Below, one piece after another: positions 33,019-43,612 of a stretch of DNA of 64,000 nt; positions within the stretch are counted from its first letter, which is position 1, and every line of letters starts with the position of its first letter. The notes under the pieces were generated by a model, which saw only the letters and a program-made list of their open reading frames with translations, did no database searches and was not told where the DNA came from. The position numbers and the translations under genes are program-made. This DNA comes from Natronorubrum daqingense (lineage in GTDB: Archaea > Halobacteriota > Halobacteria > Halobacteriales > Natrialbaceae), in NCBI RefSeq assembly GCF_001971705.1, contig NZ_CP019327.1, forward strand, positions 1,302,001 to 1,366,000. Direction: 5' to 3'.

Positions 33019-34038
33019 ATGCCACAAGCAAATTCACCACGCAAAGGCTCACTCGGGTTCGGTCCACGAGAGCGTGCGACCAGCGAGGTCCCACGCTTTA
33101 ACTCGTGGCCGGACGACGACGGACAGCCGACGCTCCAGGGCTTCGCGGGCTACAAGGCCGGCATGACCCACGTCGTAATGGTCGACGACAAAGCGAACTC
33201 GCCGACCGAAGGGATGGAAGAGACCGTTCCCGTTACGATCGTGGAGACGCCGCCAATGCGCGCTGTTGCACTGCGAGCGTACGAAGAGACGCCATACGGC
33301 ATGCAGCCGGTCACCGAGATCTGGACCGACGAGTTCGTTTCCGAACTCGATCGCGTTCTGGACATTCCCGGTGATGACTACGACGCCACGGCCGCCGAAG
33401 ACGACCTTCGCGGCCACCTCGAAGAGGGGCGCGTCGACGACGTTCGCGTCATCACGCACACGGTTCCGGGGGACATTCCCTCGATGCCGAAGAAGAAACC
33501 GGACGTGATGGAAACGCGAGTCGGCGGCGGCTCCCTCGAGGATCGCGTCGAATTCGCCCTCGAGACCGTCGCTGACGGCGGCGAACACGTCATGAACGAC
33601 GTGTTCCGCGCCGGCGAGTACGTCGACGCAAGCGGCGTCACGAAAGGGAAAGGGACACAAGGCCCAGTCAAACGCTGGGGCGTCCAGAAACGAAAGGGCA
33701 AGCACGCCCGGCAGGGATGGCGCCGCCGCATCGGGAACCTTGGTCCCTGGAACCCGTCCCGCGTTCGGTCGACGGTCCCCCAGCAGGGCCAGACCGGTTA
33801 CCACCAGCGGACGGAACTGAACAAACGCCTCGTCGACATTGGCGACGGCGCAGACGCGACGGTCGATGGCGGCTTCGTCAACTACGGCGAAGTCGACGGA
33901 CCGCACGCGCTGATCAAGGGCTCGCTCCCCGGGCCGAACAAGCGTCTCGTACGCTTCCGCCCGGCGATCCGACCCGGAGACCAGCCACGCCTCGATCCCG
34001 AGGTTCGCTACGTCTCCACCGAATCTAACCAGGGATAA
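33019..34038 (+). CDS. rpl3: 50S ribosomal protein L3 (uL3)
   Basis: This 339-residue archaeal L3 is an early-assembly protein reaching towards the peptidyl-transferase centre. It begins PQANSPRKGSLGFGPRERAT, the usual archaeal N-terminus. It has TLQGFAGYKAGMTHVVMVDD and the conserved loop KGKGTQGPVKRWGVQKRKGKHARQGWRRRIGNLGPWNPSRV (residues about 210-250). It ends with ALIKGSLPGPNKRLVRFRPAIR. It is the first structural gene of the S10 cluster, with 3 bp to L4. Confidence 0.97.
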   Translation: MPQANSPRKGSLGFGPRERATSEVPRFNSWPDDDGQPTLQGFAGYKAGMTHVVMVDDKANSPTEGMEETVPVTIVETPPMRAVALRAYEETPYGMQPVTEIWTDEFVSELDRVLDIPGDDYDATAAEDDLRGHLEEGRVDDVRVITHTVPGDIPSMPKKKPDVMETRVGGGSLEDRVEFALETVADGGEHVMNDVFRAGEYVDASGVTKGKGTQGPVKRWGVQKRKGKHARQGWRRRIGNLGPWNPSRVRSTVPQQGQTGYHQRTELNKRLVDIGDGADATVDGGFVNYGEVDGPHALIKGSLPGPNKRLVRFRPAIRPGDQPRLDPEVRYVSTESNQG

Positions 34039-34041
34039 CAC

Positions 34042-34794
34042 ATGGAAGCAACAGTACGAGACCTGGACGGCGACGACGCGGGCTCGGTCGACCTCCCGGC
34101 GGTCTTCGAGACGAACTACCGCCCGGACTTGATCGCGCGCGCCGTCAACGTCTCCCAGGCAAACCGAAAACAGGCCTACGGTGCCGACGAGTTCGCCGGC
34201 AAGCGAACGCCCGCGGAATCGTTCGGCAGCGGCCGCGGTATGGCCCACGTCCCACGCCAGGACGGACGCGCACGACGCGTCCCTCAGGCCGTCAAAGGAC
34301 GAAAGGCACACCCGCCAAAGGCCGAGAAAGACCAGACCGAATCGATCAACACGAAAGCAAAGAAGCTGGCAGTCCGCAGCGCCATCGCGGCGACGACGGA
34401 CGCAGAACTCGTCGCAGAGCGCGGTCACGCGTTCGACGAGGACGCCGAGCTTCCGGTCGTCGTCGACGACGAATTTGAAGACCTCCAGAAGACCGCCGAG
34501 GTCGTCGAATTCCTCGAGGCAGCGGGCCTCGCAGACGATATCGAACGCGCTGACGACGGTCGAAACGTCCGCTCGGGTCGCGGCAAGACCCGTGGACGCA
34601 AGTACCAGACGCCGAAGTCGATCCTCTTCGTCACCTCGAGTGAAACCGGCCCATCCCGTGCGGCACGGAACCTCGCTGGTGCCGACGTGGCGACCGCGAC
34701 AGAGGTCAACGCAGAGGACCTCGCACCCGGCACACAGGCCGGCCGACTGACCGTCTGGACCGAAAGCGCACTCGAGGAGGTGGCTGAGCGATGA
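34042..34794 (+). CDS. rpl4: 50S ribosomal protein L4 (uL4)
   Basis: This 250-residue archaeal L4 (L1e type) lines the exit tunnel. After MEATVRDLDGDDAGSVDLPAVF come YRPDLIARAVNVSQANRKQAYG and the tunnel loop FGSGRGMAHVPR...RRVPQAVKGRKAHPPK (about residues 68-95). The second half has KYQTPKSILFVTSSETG and ends WTESALEEVAER. Its stop overlaps the L23 start by four bases. In bacteria L4 represses this operon; whether the archaeal protein does is unknown. Confidence 0.97.
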   Translation: MEATVRDLDGDDAGSVDLPAVFETNYRPDLIARAVNVSQANRKQAYGADEFAGKRTPAESFGSGRGMAHVPRQDGRARRVPQAVKGRKAHPPKAEKDQTESINTKAKKLAVRSAIAATTDAELVAERGHAFDEDAELPVVVDDEFEDLQKTAEVVEFLEAAGLADDIERADDGRNVRSGRGKTRGRKYQTPKSILFVTSSETGPSRAARNLAGADVATATEVNAEDLAPGTQAGRLTVWTESALEEVAER

Positions 34795-35045
34795 GTACGA
34801 TTATCGATCACCCACTGGTCACCGAGAAGGCGATGAACGACATGGACTTCGAGAACAAGCTCCAGTTCGTTTGTAACCCTGACGCGACCAAACCCGAGAT
34901 CCGGGAGGTCGTCGAGGAGCGCTTCGAAGTCACAGTCGACGACATCAACACGCAACTAACGATGAAGGGCAAGAAGAAAGCGATCATCAAACTCTCCGAG
35001 GACGACGACGCACAGGAAGTCGCCTCGAGAATTGGGGTGTTCTGA
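34791..35045 (+). CDS. rpl23: 50S ribosomal protein L23 (uL23)
   Basis: This 84-residue protein lies at the exit of the peptide tunnel and docks SRP and the Sec translocon. It starts IIDHPLVTEKAMNDMDFENKLQF, the universal L23 start, and has EIREVVEERFEVTVDDINT then GKKKAIIKLSEDDDAQEVASRIGVF. It overlaps L4 by ATGA; L2 follows after 2 bp. Confidence 0.97.
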   Translation: MSTIIDHPLVTEKAMNDMDFENKLQFVCNPDATKPEIREVVEERFEVTVDDINTQLTMKGKKKAIIKLSEDDDAQEVASRIGVF

Positions 35046-35047
35046 GA

Positions 35048-35770
35048 ATGGGACGGCGTATTCTCGGACAACGACGTGGTCGCGGTTCCTCTACGTTCCG
35101 CGCTCCGTCACACCGATACAAGGCGAAACTCGATCACAAACAGACCGAGGACGACGACATCGTTCGCGGAACGGTCGTCGACATCGAACACGACCCGGCC
35201 CGCTCTGCGCCAGTCGCAGCCATCGAGTTCGAGGACGGCGAGCAGCGACTCGTCCTCGCACCCGAGGGAATTAGCGTCGGCGAAGAGATCCAGGTCGGCG
35301 TCTCGGCTGAGATCAAGCCGGGTAACACGATGCCACTCGCAGAGATCCCGGAAGGGGTCCCAGTCTGTAACATCGAAGCCAACCAGGGCGACGGTGGCAA
35401 GTTCGCGCGTGCATCCGGTGTCAACGCGGACCTGATCACCCACGACCGCAACGCGGCGGTCGTCCAGCTTCCAAGCGGCGAGGTCAAGCGCCTCGATCCG
35501 CAGTGTCGTGCAACCATCGGCGTCGTCGCCGGCGGTGGCCGCACTGAGAAGCCAATGGTCAAAGCAGGGAACAAGTATCACAAGATGAAAGCACGGGGCT
35601 CCAAGTGGCCTCGCGTCCGCGGTGTCGCGATGAACGCCGTCGACCACCCATTCGGTGGCGGTGGCCGACAGCACCCGGGCAAACCCAAGTCCGTCTCGCG
35701 GGACGCCCCGCCGGGACGGAAGGTGGGTGACATCTCCTCGCGTCGTACCGGCCGAGGTGGAGACAAATGA
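35048..35770 (+). CDS. rpl2: 50S ribosomal protein L2 (uL2)
   Basis: This 240-residue protein is needed for subunit joining and peptidyl transfer. It starts [25 protein letters not shown] and has YDPARSAP-type residues in [17 protein letters not shown]. The conserved C-terminal stretch [22 protein letters not shown] holds the His that lies near the peptidyl-transferase centre. It overlaps the S19 start by four bases. Confidence 0.97.
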   Translation: MGRRILGQRRGRGSSTFRAPSHRYKAKLDHKQTEDDDIVRGTVVDIEHDPARSAPVAAIEFEDGEQRLVLAPEGISVGEEIQVGVSAEIKPGNTMPLAEIPEGVPVCNIEANQGDGGKFARASGVNADLITHDRNAAVVQLPSGEVKRLDPQCRATIGVVAGGGRTEKPMVKAGNKYHKMKARGSKWPRVRGVAMNAVDHPFGGGGRQHPGKPKSVSRDAPPGRKVGDISSRRTGRGGDK

Positions 35771-36189
35771 GCCAGGAGTACAGAACCGGCCGCGAAGGTG
35801 AGTTCACCTACCGTGGCCACACGCTCGAGGAACTGCAGGATCTGGAACTCGAGGAAGTTGCAGAACTGCTACCCGCTCGCAAGCGGCGAAGCATCGAACG
35901 CGGTCTCTCCGTCGAGAAACAGAAATTGCTCGAGGAAGCCCGCGAGAAAGACGAGGAACAGACGGCGAACGCGCCGATCCGAACGCACCTGCGGGATATG
36001 CCGATCCTGCCGGAGTTCGTCGACCTCACCTTCGAGGTCTACAACGGACAGTCGTTCGAGCGCGTCCGCGTCGAACCCGAGATGATCGGACACTATCTCG
36101 GCGAGTTCCGCCTCACCCGCACGTCCGTCGAGCACGGACAGGCAGGTATCGGTGCAACTCGTTCCTCGAAGTTCGTCCCACTGAAGTGA
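35767..36189 (+). CDS. rps19: 30S ribosomal protein S19 (uS19)
   Basis: This 140-residue archaeal S19 lies in the head of the small subunit. The first 75 residues are the archaeal/eukaryal extension ([35 protein letters not shown]). The core has [48 protein letters not shown] and ends [14 protein letters not shown]. It starts inside the L2 stop (ATGA). Confidence 0.97.
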   Translation: MSQEYRTGREGEFTYRGHTLEELQDLELEEVAELLPARKRRSIERGLSVEKQKLLEEAREKDEEQTANAPIRTHLRDMPILPEFVDLTFEVYNGQSFERVRVEPEMIGHYLGEFRLTRTSVEHGQAGIGATRSSKFVPLK

Positions 36190-36196
36190 TCATCGT

Positions 36197-36676
36197 ATGG
36201 GAATCAACTACTCAGTCGACGCCGATCCCGAATCCACCGCGAAAGCGATGCTCCGGGAGCGTCACATGAGCCACAAGCACAGCAAAGAGGTCGCACGCGA
36301 ACTGAAGGGTAAAACCGTCGCAGACGCACAGGCGTACCTTCAGGACGTCATCGACGAAGAGCAGTCGGTACCGTTTAAGTCCCACAACGCCGGTGCGGGT
36401 CACCGATCCGACATCGACGGCTGGGACGCCGGTAAGTACCCCGAGAAGGTCTCGGGCGAATTCCTCGACTTGCTCGAGAACGTCGCGGCGAACGCAGACC
36501 ACCAGGGCTTCGACGGTGAGGCGATGGAGATCGTCCACATCGCAGCCCACAAGGTCGGCGAATCGGTCGGTCGCAAACCTCGTGCGATGGGGCGAGCGTC
36601 CGCCTGGAACACGCCGCAGGTCGACGTCGAGATCGTTGTCGAGGAGACCGACGAAACATCGGAGGACGATAACTAA
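36197..36676 (+). CDS. rpl22: 50S ribosomal protein L22 (uL22)
   Basis: This 159-residue protein has a loop that lines the exit tunnel. It starts [67 protein letters not shown] and [27 protein letters not shown] follow, the latter being the tunnel hairpin. It ends in a short acidic tail. Its stop shares a base with the S3 start. Confidence 0.97.
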   Translation: MGINYSVDADPESTAKAMLRERHMSHKHSKEVARELKGKTVADAQAYLQDVIDEEQSVPFKSHNAGAGHRSDIDGWDAGKYPEKVSGEFLDLLENVAANADHQGFDGEAMEIVHIAAHKVGESVGRKPRAMGRASAWNTPQVDVEIVVEETDETSEDDN

Positions 36677-37632
36677 TGGCTGACGAACATCAATTCATCG
36701 AAAATGGCCTTCAGCGGTCCCAGATCGACGAGTTCTTCCAGGAAGAACTCGGCCGCGCAGGCTACGGCGGTATGGACGTCGCCAAGACGCCGATGGGTAC
36801 GCAAATCGTCCTCAAGGCCGAGAAGCCCGGGATGGTCATCGGCAAAGGCGGCGAGAACATCCGGAAGGTCACGACGGCTCTCGAGGAGAAGTTCAACCTC
36901 GAGGACCCACAGATCGACGTGCAAGAGGTCGAAGAACCCGACCTGAACGCACGGATCGTCGCCGACCGACTGGCGAACGCACTCGAGCGTGGCTGGTACT
37001 TCCGCAAAGCCGGCCACACGACGATTGACCGGATCATGGAAGCCGGCGCGCTCGGTGCCGAGATTGTCCTCTCCGGAAAGGTCACGGGCGCACGCTCACG
37101 CGTGGAGAAGTTCAACCGTGGCTACATCAAGCACAACGGCGAACCCGCCGAAGAGGTCGTCGACCACGGTCAGGGCGTCGCCGTCATGAAACTCGGTACC
37201 ATCGGGGTCAACGTCAAGATCATCCCGCCAGGTGCCGAGTTGCCCGACGACTTCGGCGTCCACGAAGATCTGGACCCCGAAGAGATCGTTCCAGACGCCG
37301 TCGAAGCCAACGAGGCCGAGGGTGTCGAGGAACTGCTCGAGGGAGAACCTGAGGAGGCAGACGCCGCCGAATCCGGCGCCGAAGCGCCCGCTGAGGACGC
37401 CGTCGAGACCGACCCAGAACTCGAGGAAGAAGACGTCGAAGAGGTCATCGAGGCGGAAGTCGAGGCCGACGAGGAAGAAGTCGAGATCCCCGACGAGTCG
37501 CCGGTCGAAGACGACCTCGACGAACTCGAGGAAGACGTCGAAGCAGAAGCCGAAGAACTCGTCGCAGAGATGGACGAGGAGGAAGCGGACGAAGCGGACG
37601 ATGCCGAGGAAGACGAGGGAGGTGACGCCTGA
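36676..37632 (+). CDS. rps3: 30S ribosomal protein S3 (uS3) with long acidic tail
   Basis: This 318-residue protein lies at the mRNA entry site. The KH domain is visible as [28 protein letters not shown] (from about residue 51), followed by [22 protein letters not shown] and the C-terminal domain [23 protein letters not shown]. From about residue 205 the remaining 110 residues are almost only Glu, Asp and Ala, a halophilic extension with [12 protein letters not shown] repeats. It is coupled on both sides (1-base overlaps with L22 and L29). Confidence 0.97.
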   Translation: MADEHQFIENGLQRSQIDEFFQEELGRAGYGGMDVAKTPMGTQIVLKAEKPGMVIGKGGENIRKVTTALEEKFNLEDPQIDVQEVEEPDLNARIVADRLANALERGWYFRKAGHTTIDRIMEAGALGAEIVLSGKVTGARSRVEKFNRGYIKHNGEPAEEVVDHGQGVAVMKLGTIGVNVKIIPPGAELPDDFGVHEDLDPEEIVPDAVEANEAEGVEELLEGEPEEADAAESGAEAPAEDAVETDPELEEEDVEEVIEAEVEADEEEVEIPDESPVEDDLDELEEDVEAEAEELVAEMDEEEADEADDAEEDEGGDA

Positions 37633-37844
37633 TGGCGATTCTCCACGTCGAAGAAGTTCGCGACATGACGCCTGCGGAACGCGAAGAAGAACTCGAAGAA
37701 CTCGAGACGGAACTGTTGAACCAGAAGTCCGTTCTCGCAGCCGGTGGTGCCCCGGAGAACCCGGGACGCATCGGAGAGTTGAGCCGGACGATCGCGCGGG
37801 TCAAGACGATCCAGCGAGAAGAAGGCGACCTGGACGACGAGTAA
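37632..37844 (+). CDS. rpl29: 50S ribosomal protein L29 (uL29)
   Basis: This 70-residue helical-hairpin protein lies at the tunnel exit. It has [49 protein letters not shown], the usual two helices and the R.IARikT motif. The start ATG overlaps the S3 stop (TGATG). Confidence 0.96.
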   Translation: MAILHVEEVRDMTPAEREEELEELETELLNQKSVLAAGGAPENPGRIGELSRTIARVKTIQREEGDLDDE

Positions 37845-37852
37845 GAACAACG

Positions 37853-38299
37853 ATGGCACTGACACCCGAAACGCTCCCGCGGCACGAACTCAACGGACTT
37901 CCCGTCCGCGTCGTCGAGAGTGACGACGCCAGCCGGGAGGGAATCGAAGGACGAGTCGTCATCGAGACGACGAACACGCTTTCGATCGAAGTTCGTGACG
38001 ACGGTGAGTCTCGGGTGTTGCGGGTGCCAAAATCGGGCTCAGTATTCGAGTTCGCGATCACAGATGAAGCCGCCGAGGACGCGAAGTCCTCGGGGACTGC
38101 GTCCAAACTGGCCGACACCCAACCCGGCTCTGCCGATAAAACGGACGAGTCGGACCGAGTCGACGGCGACGCCGTCGGCTGTGCTCGTATCAACGAGCAC
38201 GCTGGCGAGGATGTAGCCTACGTTACGGTCGATGGATCGCGACTGCTCTCACGACCCGCCCGACGCACGGAAACTAATGGTGATTCACCATGGCAATAG
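37853..38299 (+). CDS. rnp1: ribonuclease P protein component 1 (Rpp29/Pop4) with internal insertion
   Basis: This 148-residue protein subunit of RNase P matures tRNA 5' ends. The Sm-like barrel begins [15 protein letters not shown], has [18 protein letters not shown] and [14 protein letters not shown]. The closing strand [20 protein letters not shown] lies at residues about 120-140. Between them is an insertion of about 50 low-complexity residues ([19 protein letters not shown]...). Most archaeal Rpp29 proteins are about 95-100 residues and lack it. Its place between L29 and S17 is the conserved archaeal location. The last 10 bases overlap S17. Confidence 0.92.
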   Translation: MALTPETLPRHELNGLPVRVVESDDASREGIEGRVVIETTNTLSIEVRDDGESRVLRVPKSGSVFEFAITDEAAEDAKSSGTASKLADTQPGSADKTDESDRVDGDAVGCARINEHAGEDVAYVTVDGSRLLSRPARRTETNGDSPWQ

Positions 38300-38733
38300 G
38301 ACTAGACGTTGAAACCCCTCCGGAACCAGAAAACCCGGAGGAATACGACTACGAGACGTGTCCGTTCTACGGCGAACTGCCCGTTCGAGGACAGACCCTC
38401 GAGGGACAGGTCGTCTCGACGGACATGGACAAGACCGTAGTCGTCGAGCGAGAGTACGATGTGGCGGTACCCAAATACGACCGCCTCATGAAACGCCGCT
38501 CGCGCATCCCGGCACACGTTCCGGGCGTGCTCGAGCCGCTCTCGGTCGGTGACACGGTCACGATCGCAGAGACCCGACCACTGTCGAAGACGAAATCGCA
38601 CGTGGTCGTCGAAGTAACTGAAGAAGCGACTGCCGAAGACGTGGCAGCGCTCACCGGCGAAAGCGAGCCGGACCCACAGCTGTCCGCCGAGGACCTCGGC
38701 GGCGACGACGCTGAAGACGAAGGTGATGCCTAA
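38290..38733 (+). CDS. rps17: 30S ribosomal protein S17 (uS17)
   Basis: This 147-residue archaeal S17 is a small-subunit primary binder. It has [56 protein letters not shown] and [10 protein letters not shown]. About 35 acidic residues are added at the C-terminus beyond the usual 110. It starts within the RNase P gene (10-base overlap) and its stop shares a base with L14. Confidence 0.96.
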   Translation: MAIGLDVETPPEPENPEEYDYETCPFYGELPVRGQTLEGQVVSTDMDKTVVVEREYDVAVPKYDRLMKRRSRIPAHVPGVLEPLSVGDTVTIAETRPLSKTKSHVVVEVTEEATAEDVAALTGESEPDPQLSAEDLGGDDAEDEGDA

Positions 38734-39131
38734 TGGAGGCAATGAAAGCCGACGTCACCCAGGGACTCAAGAAGGGGTCGCTGGTCACGTGTGCCGACAA
38801 CACCGGCGCACGGGAGCTGAAGGTCATCAGCGTCGCGGGCTACCACGGCACCAAGAGCCGCCAGCCGAAGGCCGGCCTCGGTGACAAGGTGACCGTTTCG
38901 GTCACGAAAGGGACCCCCGAGATGCGCCGTCAGGTCCTCGAGGCAGTCATCGTTCGACAGCGGAAATCGATCCGCCGCCCGGACGGGACGCGCCTGAAGT
39001 TCGAGGACAACGCGGCGGTCATCATCGACGAGAATGAAGAGCCCCGCGGCACGGAGATCAAGGGGCCGATCGCCCGCGAAGTCGCAGAGCGCTTCGGAGC
39101 AATCGCATCTACAGCGACGATGATCGTATAG
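38733..39131 (+). CDS. rpl14: 50S ribosomal protein L14 (uL14)
   Basis: This 132-residue protein forms part of an intersubunit bridge. It has [23 protein letters not shown] (the universal L14 start), [48 protein letters not shown], and ends [12 protein letters not shown]. The start ATG overlaps the S17 stop (TAATG); L24 follows after 3 bp. Confidence 0.97.
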   Translation: MEAMKADVTQGLKKGSLVTCADNTGARELKVISVAGYHGTKSRQPKAGLGDKVTVSVTKGTPEMRRQVLEAVIVRQRKSIRRPDGTRLKFEDNAAVIIDENEEPRGTEIKGPIAREVAERFGAIASTATMIV

Positions 39132-39134
39132 ACA

Positions 39135-39512
39135 ATGAGTAAACAACCACACAAACAGCGAACGCAGACGGAGCGTGCACCGCTGCACAAGCGACAGAAG
39201 CAGCTTCACGCGACGCTGTCCGACGAGCTCCGCGAGGAGTACGATACCCGTCGAACCCGCGTTAATGCGGGCGACACGGTCGAGGTCATGCGTGGCGACC
39301 ACGCCGGCGAGGAGGCCGAAGTTCTCCGCGCCATCCTCGAGGATGGAACCATCCACGTCGAGGAGGTCACGGTGGAGACGGCAGATGGCGAAGAGGTGCC
39401 ACGGCCACTCGCCCCCTCGAACGTTCGTATCACGGAGCTCAACCTCGAGGACGAGCGTCGCGAAGCACGTCTCGAAGGCGACGCAGACGAAGCCGAAGGT
39501 GATAGCGAATGA
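39135..39512 (+). CDS. rpl24: 50S ribosomal protein L24 (uL24)
   Basis: This 125-residue archaeal L24 initiates large-subunit assembly. It has the [48 protein letters not shown] segment, which includes the KOW motif, and ends in an acidic tail. It overlaps S4e by four bases. Confidence 0.97.
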   Translation: MSKQPHKQRTQTERAPLHKRQKQLHATLSDELREEYDTRRTRVNAGDTVEVMRGDHAGEEAEVLRAILEDGTIHVEEVTVETADGEEVPRPLAPSNVRITELNLEDERREARLEGDADEAEGDSE

Positions 39513-40225
39513 CGAAACACCAGAAACGACTGTCAGTGCCGAAGTCCTGGCCGGTCGAGCGCAAGACGGAGACCTTCACGGTCAAAGCCGGCGCAGGCCC
39601 ACACGGTAAGGACGGCGTCCCGCTCGTCGTCTTGCTGCGGGACGTACTCGGTTACGTCGACTCGAAGAAAGAAGCACGATACGCCCTTTCGGAGGATTCG
39701 ATCCTCATCAACGGGGAACCGATCAACGACGAACAGCGCCCGATCGGCATGTTCGACATCGTTGCCTTCCCCGGCCGAGAGGAGTACTACCGCGTCTTCC
39801 CAGACGAAGGCGGCCGCCTCGCGCTGACCGAAATCGACGAGACGGCAGCCGACAGCCGTCTCGGAAAGATCGAGGGCAAACAGCAAGTTCCAGGCGGGAA
39901 CACGCAGTTGACCCTCCACGACGGGACGAACGTCTTCGTCGACGACGAAACCGAGTACAACTCGAGCGACTCGATCGTCGTCGATAACGAGGACAAATCG
40001 ATCGTCGCTCACTTCCCGTTCGAAGAAGGGGCACTCGTGACGGCCGTTCGTGGCAACCACGGCGGCAAGATCGGTGAGATCGACGCAATCGATATCACGC
40101 CTGGAAGCGGTCCGAACACGGTCGGCGTCTCCACGGACGACGACGGTTTCGAAACCATTCAGGAGTACGTCGTCGTCATCGACGAGAACTTCACGGACGA
40201 GGACTCCACGGGTGATGACGAATGA
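39509..40225 (+). CDS. rps4e: 30S ribosomal protein S4e
   Basis: This 238-residue protein is specific to archaea and eukaryotes. It begins [46 protein letters not shown]. It has an S4-type RNA-binding segment ([38 protein letters not shown]) and a KOW segment ([20 protein letters not shown]). The presence of S4e between L24 and L5 is an archaeal signature. It overlaps both neighbours by four bases. Confidence 0.97.
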   Translation: MTKHQKRLSVPKSWPVERKTETFTVKAGAGPHGKDGVPLVVLLRDVLGYVDSKKEARYALSEDSILINGEPINDEQRPIGMFDIVAFPGREEYYRVFPDEGGRLALTEIDETAADSRLGKIEGKQQVPGGNTQLTLHDGTNVFVDDETEYNSSDSIVVDNEDKSIVAHFPFEEGALVTAVRGNHGGKIGEIDAIDITPGSGPNTVGVSTDDDGFETIQEYVVVIDENFTDEDSTGDDE

Positions 40226-40761
40226 GCGAAGCTGATGCCGGTGACTTCCACGAGATGCGCGAACCACGCGTCGAGAAAGTCGTTGCCCACATGGGCGTCG
40301 GACGTGGTGGCCGCGAACTCGGGAAAGCCGAAGACATCATCGAGGAGATTACGGGTCAACAGAGCGTCCGTACCCAGGCGAAACGAACCGAACCCGACTT
40401 CGGTATTCGCCAGGGCGACCCGATCGGCACGAAGGTTACCCTTCGTGGCGAGGACGCATACGAGTTCCTCGAGACCGCGATTCCGATCGCCAGCGTGTCT
40501 GCGAAGCAATTCGACGATACGGGCAACATCAGCTTCGGCATCGAGGAACACACCGAGTTCCCAAGCCAGGAGTACGACCCGAACGTCGGTATCTACGGAC
40601 TCGACGTCACCGTCAACCTGGTTCGACCAGGATACCGCGTTGCCAAACGCGACAAGGCGAACCGATCGATCCCGTCGAACCACCGACTCACCCCCGAGGA
40701 CGCAATTTCGTTCCTCGAGGCGAATTTCGACGTGAGCGTGGAGGAGTCAGACGATGAGTGA
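40222..40761 (+). CDS. rpl5: 50S ribosomal protein L5 (uL5)
   Basis: This 179-residue protein binds 5S rRNA and contacts P-site tRNA. It has [43 protein letters not shown] and the [29 protein letters not shown] segment. The start lies in the S4e stop (ATGA); its end overlaps the S14 start by eight bases. Confidence 0.97.
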   Translation: MSEADAGDFHEMREPRVEKVVAHMGVGRGGRELGKAEDIIEEITGQQSVRTQAKRTEPDFGIRQGDPIGTKVTLRGEDAYEFLETAIPIASVSAKQFDDTGNISFGIEEHTEFPSQEYDPNVGIYGLDVTVNLVRPGYRVAKRDKANRSIPSNHRLTPEDAISFLEANFDVSVEESDDE

Positions 40762-40936
40762 AAGTGAAACAGAAGCCGAGCGCACGGGCGAGCACGCCAC
40801 GAAGCGTACCGGGCAGGACGAAGCCTGCCAGCGCTGTGGTCGCAAACAGGGGCTTGTCGGAAAGTACGACATCAACCTCTGTCGACAGTGCTTCCGCGAA
40901 ATCGCTCGCGACATGGGATTCAAGAAGTATCGATAA
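40754..40936 (+). CDS. rps14: 30S ribosomal protein S14 (uS14), zinc-binding type
   Basis: This 60-residue protein has a zinc site [22 protein letters not shown] (CxxC-x14-CxxC) and ends [14 protein letters not shown], the universal S14 tail. The first 20 residues are an acidic halophilic extension. The start overlaps the L5 3' end; S8 follows after 1 bp. Confidence 0.97.
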   Translation: MSESETEAERTGEHATKRTGQDEACQRCGRKQGLVGKYDINLCRQCFREIARDMGFKKYR

Positions 40937-40937
40937 C

Positions 40938-41330
40938 ATGACTGGAAACGACCCACTCAGCAACGCGCTCTCGGGACTCGACAACGCCGAAAGCGTGGGG
41001 CATCTCAGCCACGAGGTAACACCCGCCTCCAACGAGATCGGCAGCGTACTCGAGGTCTTCTACGACCGCGGGTACATCGACGGCTTCGAGTACGTCGACG
41101 ACGGTAAAGCCGGTCAGTTCGAGGTCGAATTGAAAGGAGCGATCAACGACTGTGGCCCAGTCAAACCCCGCTACAGTGCCAGCGCAGAAGACTTCGAGAA
41201 GTGGGAGAAACGGTATCTCCCCGCTCGAGACTTCGGTGCACTCGTCGTTACGACGAGCAGTGGCATCATGAGCCACTACGAGGCTCGTGAGCAGGGTATT
41301 GGGGGCCAGGTGATCGCATACGTCTACTAA
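40938..41330 (+). CDS. rps8: 30S ribosomal protein S8 (uS8)
   Basis: This 130-residue protein is a primary binder of 16S rRNA. It has [91 protein letters not shown] and ends [12 protein letters not shown] set the start at ATG 40938; longer in-frame extensions run through S14 and are not real. In bacteria S8 represses the spc operon; this is not shown here. Confidence 0.97.
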   Translation: MTGNDPLSNALSGLDNAESVGHLSHEVTPASNEIGSVLEVFYDRGYIDGFEYVDDGKAGQFEVELKGAINDCGPVKPRYSASAEDFEKWEKRYLPARDFGALVVTTSSGIMSHYEAREQGIGGQVIAYVY

Positions 41331-41332
41331 CC

Positions 41333-41866
41333 ATGCGAGTCGAACTGGAAATCCCTGACAACGTAACCGTCGAGATCGACCACCTCGACGTGACCGTCGA
41401 CGGCCCAGAAGGCAGCGTTACCCGCCGCCTCTGGTACCCCGACGTGACCGTCGAACTCGAAGACGAGACTGTGGTAGTCGAAAGTGACAACGAGGACGCG
41501 AAGACGAACGCGACCGTTGGCACGTTCGAGAGCCACATCAAAAACGCATTCCACGGCGTGGCCGAGGGCTGGGAGTACAAGATGGAAGTCTTCTACTCTC
41601 ACTTCCCGATGCAGGTCCGCGCGGAAGGCGACGAAGTCGTCATCGAGAACTTCCTCGGCGAAAAGGCAGCGCGACGTACGACTATTCACGGTGAAACCGA
41701 CGTGTCCGTCGACGACGAGAAACTCGTCCTCTCTGGACCCAACAAGGAAGACGTCGGCCAAACGGCGGCCGACATCGAGCAACTGACACGCGTCAGTGGC
41801 AAGGACACCCGAGTCTTCCAAGACGGCGTCTACATCACCGAGAAACCCGCTAAAGGAGGTGCCTGA
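41333..41866 (+). CDS. rpl6: 50S ribosomal protein L6 (uL6)
   Basis: This 177-residue protein is located near the sarcin-ricin loop. It has MRVELEIPDNVTVEIDHLDVTVDGPEGSVTRRLWYP, then SHIKNAFHGVAEGWEYKMEVFYSHFPMQV and FLGEKAARRTTI. It ends DTRVFQDGVYITEKP, typical of archaeal L6. Three bases separate it from L32e. Confidence 0.97.
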   Translation: MRVELEIPDNVTVEIDHLDVTVDGPEGSVTRRLWYPDVTVELEDETVVVESDNEDAKTNATVGTFESHIKNAFHGVAEGWEYKMEVFYSHFPMQVRAEGDEVVIENFLGEKAARRTTIHGETDVSVDDEKLVLSGPNKEDVGQTAADIEQLTRVSGKDTRVFQDGVYITEKPAKGGA

Positions 41867-41869
41867 TAG

Positions 41870-42622
41870 ATGGCAGACGACGAACCAGAAACTGAAGACA
41901 CTGGGGCCGACCCAGACGAGCCACAGGAACTCGAGGACATCAGCGGTGTCGGCACGAGCAAGGCAGACGCCCTGCAAGATGCCGGCTTCGAAACTATCGA
42001 GGACGTCAAAGAAGCAGACCAGGACGACCTCGCTGGAGCTGACGGAATCGGGAACGCGCTCGCAGCCCGAATCAAAGCAGACGTCGGCGACCTCGAAGTT
42101 AGCGACGAAACCGACGCCGAAATCGAAGACGAAGACGTCGACGAAGACGCAGAATCCGTCGACGAGGACGTCGAAACCGAACTGCAACCTCGCGGATTAA
42201 CCGAGAAGACGCCGGAGCTCTCCGAGGAAGAATCGGAGTTGCTCGAGCAGCGTCGAAGTGAGGGCAAACCGCAGTTCAACCGACAGGACTACCACATGAA
42301 AAAGCGGACGCCGGAGTCCTGGCGACGCCCACGCGGACAGCTGTCCAAACAGCGAAAGGGCGTCAAAGGCAAAGGCCCGACCGTCGAGGCTGGCTTCCGA
42401 ACGCCAACCGCAGTTCGCGGCAAGCACCCGAGCGGATTCGACGAGGTCTACGTCGAGAATCTCGACGACCTCGAGGGTGTCGACGGCGACCGAGAGGCGG
42501 TCCGTATCTCCTCGTCGGTTGGTGGGCGCAAGCGCGAACGAATCGAAGAAGAAGCCGAGGAACAGGACGTTCGCGTCCTGAACCCAACCTACGAAGAAGT
42601 AGAGGTGGATTCAAATGACTGA
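41870..42622 (+). CDS. rpl32e: 50S ribosomal protein L32e with N-terminal helix-hairpin-helix domain
   Basis: This 250-residue protein is much longer than the roughly 130-residue L32e core. Residues 20-80 form a helix-hairpin-helix-like domain ([48 protein letters not shown]), a known haloarchaeal addition, followed by an acidic linker. The core has [55 protein letters not shown] and [29 protein letters not shown]. It overlaps L19e by eight bases. Confidence 0.96.
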   Translation: MADDEPETEDTGADPDEPQELEDISGVGTSKADALQDAGFETIEDVKEADQDDLAGADGIGNALAARIKADVGDLEVSDETDAEIEDEDVDEDAESVDEDVETELQPRGLTEKTPELSEEESELLEQRRSEGKPQFNRQDYHMKKRTPESWRRPRGQLSKQRKGVKGKGPTVEAGFRTPTAVRGKHPSGFDEVYVENLDDLEGVDGDREAVRISSSVGGRKRERIEEEAEEQDVRVLNPTYEEVEVDSND

Positions 42623-43064
42623 TCTCTCCGCACAGAAACGACTTGCAGCCGACGTTCTCGACGTCGGAGAGAATCGCGTTTGGCTCGATCCCGACGCTCA
42701 GGCAGACATCGCCGAAGCGATCACTCGCGACGAGATCCGAGAACTCGTCCAGGAAGGTCGTATTCAGGCTGGTGACGCCAAGAGCAACTCCCGCGGACGC
42801 GCACGAGAGCGCAACGAAAAGCGAGCCTACGGCCACAAGAAGGGGCCAGGCAAGCGCCGCGGCAAGAAGGGTGCACGCCAGAACGAGAAAGACGAGTGGC
42901 AGAACAAGATTCGCGCACAGCGACGGAAGCTTCGTGAACTCCGAGACAAGGGCGAACTCACGCCCACGCAGTACCGCGAGCTCTACAAGAAAGCTGGCGG
43001 TGGCGAGTTCCGGAGCGTCCAATACCTGTTGAACTACATCGACGAAAACTACGGTGACCAATAA
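42615..43064 (+). CDS. rpl19e: 50S ribosomal protein L19e
   Basis: This 149-residue archaeal/eukaryal protein starts [50 protein letters not shown] basic stretch ([41 protein letters not shown]) follows, ending [23 protein letters not shown]. The start overlaps L32e; its stop shares a base with L18. Confidence 0.97.
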   Translation: MTDLSAQKRLAADVLDVGENRVWLDPDAQADIAEAITRDEIRELVQEGRIQAGDAKSNSRGRARERNEKRAYGHKKGPGKRRGKKGARQNEKDEWQNKIRAQRRKLRELRDKGELTPTQYRELYKKAGGGEFRSVQYLLNYIDENYGDQ

Positions 43065-43612
43065 TGGCGACTGGACCACGATATAAAGTGCCGATGCGGC
43101 GTCGCCGTGAGGTCCGAACGGACTACCACCAGAGGTTGCGCCTGCTGAAATCGGGTAAGCCCCGCCTCGTTGCTCGCAAGAGCAACAAGCACACTACGGC
43201 GCAGCTGATCACTCCCGGACCTCAGGGAGACGAGACGCTTGCAAGCGCACACTCGAGCGATCTCGAGGAGTACGGCTGGGATGCGCCCACGAGTAACATC
43301 TCTGCGGCATACCTGACCGGCCTGCTGGCCGGCACGCGGGCGGTCGAGGCAGGCCTCGAGGAAGCGGTCCTCGACATCGGTCTGAATACGGCCACGCCCG
43401 GGAACAAGGTATTCGCAGTTCAGGAGGGAGCAATCGATGCCGGTCTCGAGATCCCACACAACGACAGTGTGCTCGCAGACTGGTCGCGTACCCGTGGCGA
43501 ACACATCGCCGAGTACGCAGAGCAACTCGACGAACCGCTCTACAGCGGTGACTTCGACGCAACCGAACTCCCTGAACACTTCGACGAGGTACGAGAGGCG
43601 ATTCTCGAATGA
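43064..43612 (+). CDS. rpl18: 50S ribosomal protein L18 (uL18)
   Basis: This 182-residue archaeal L18 (L5e-like) binds 5S rRNA with uL5. It starts [42 protein letters not shown], has [32 protein letters not shown], and ends [29 protein letters not shown]. It overlaps S5 by four bases. Confidence 0.97.
   Translation: MATGPRYKVPMRRRREVRTDYHQRLRLLKSGKPRLVARKSNKHTTAQLITPGPQGDETLASAHSSDLEEYGWDAPTSNISAAYLTGLLAGTRAVEAGLEEAVLDIGLNTATPGNKVFAVQEGAIDAGLEIPHNDSVLADWSRTRGEHIAEYAEQLDEPLYSGDFDATELPEHFDEVREAILE

Noticed and set aside
33049..34428. A 459-codon frame antisense to L3 and L4
   Set aside because: The plus strand encodes unmistakable ribosomal proteins; the antisense frame has no recognisable domain.
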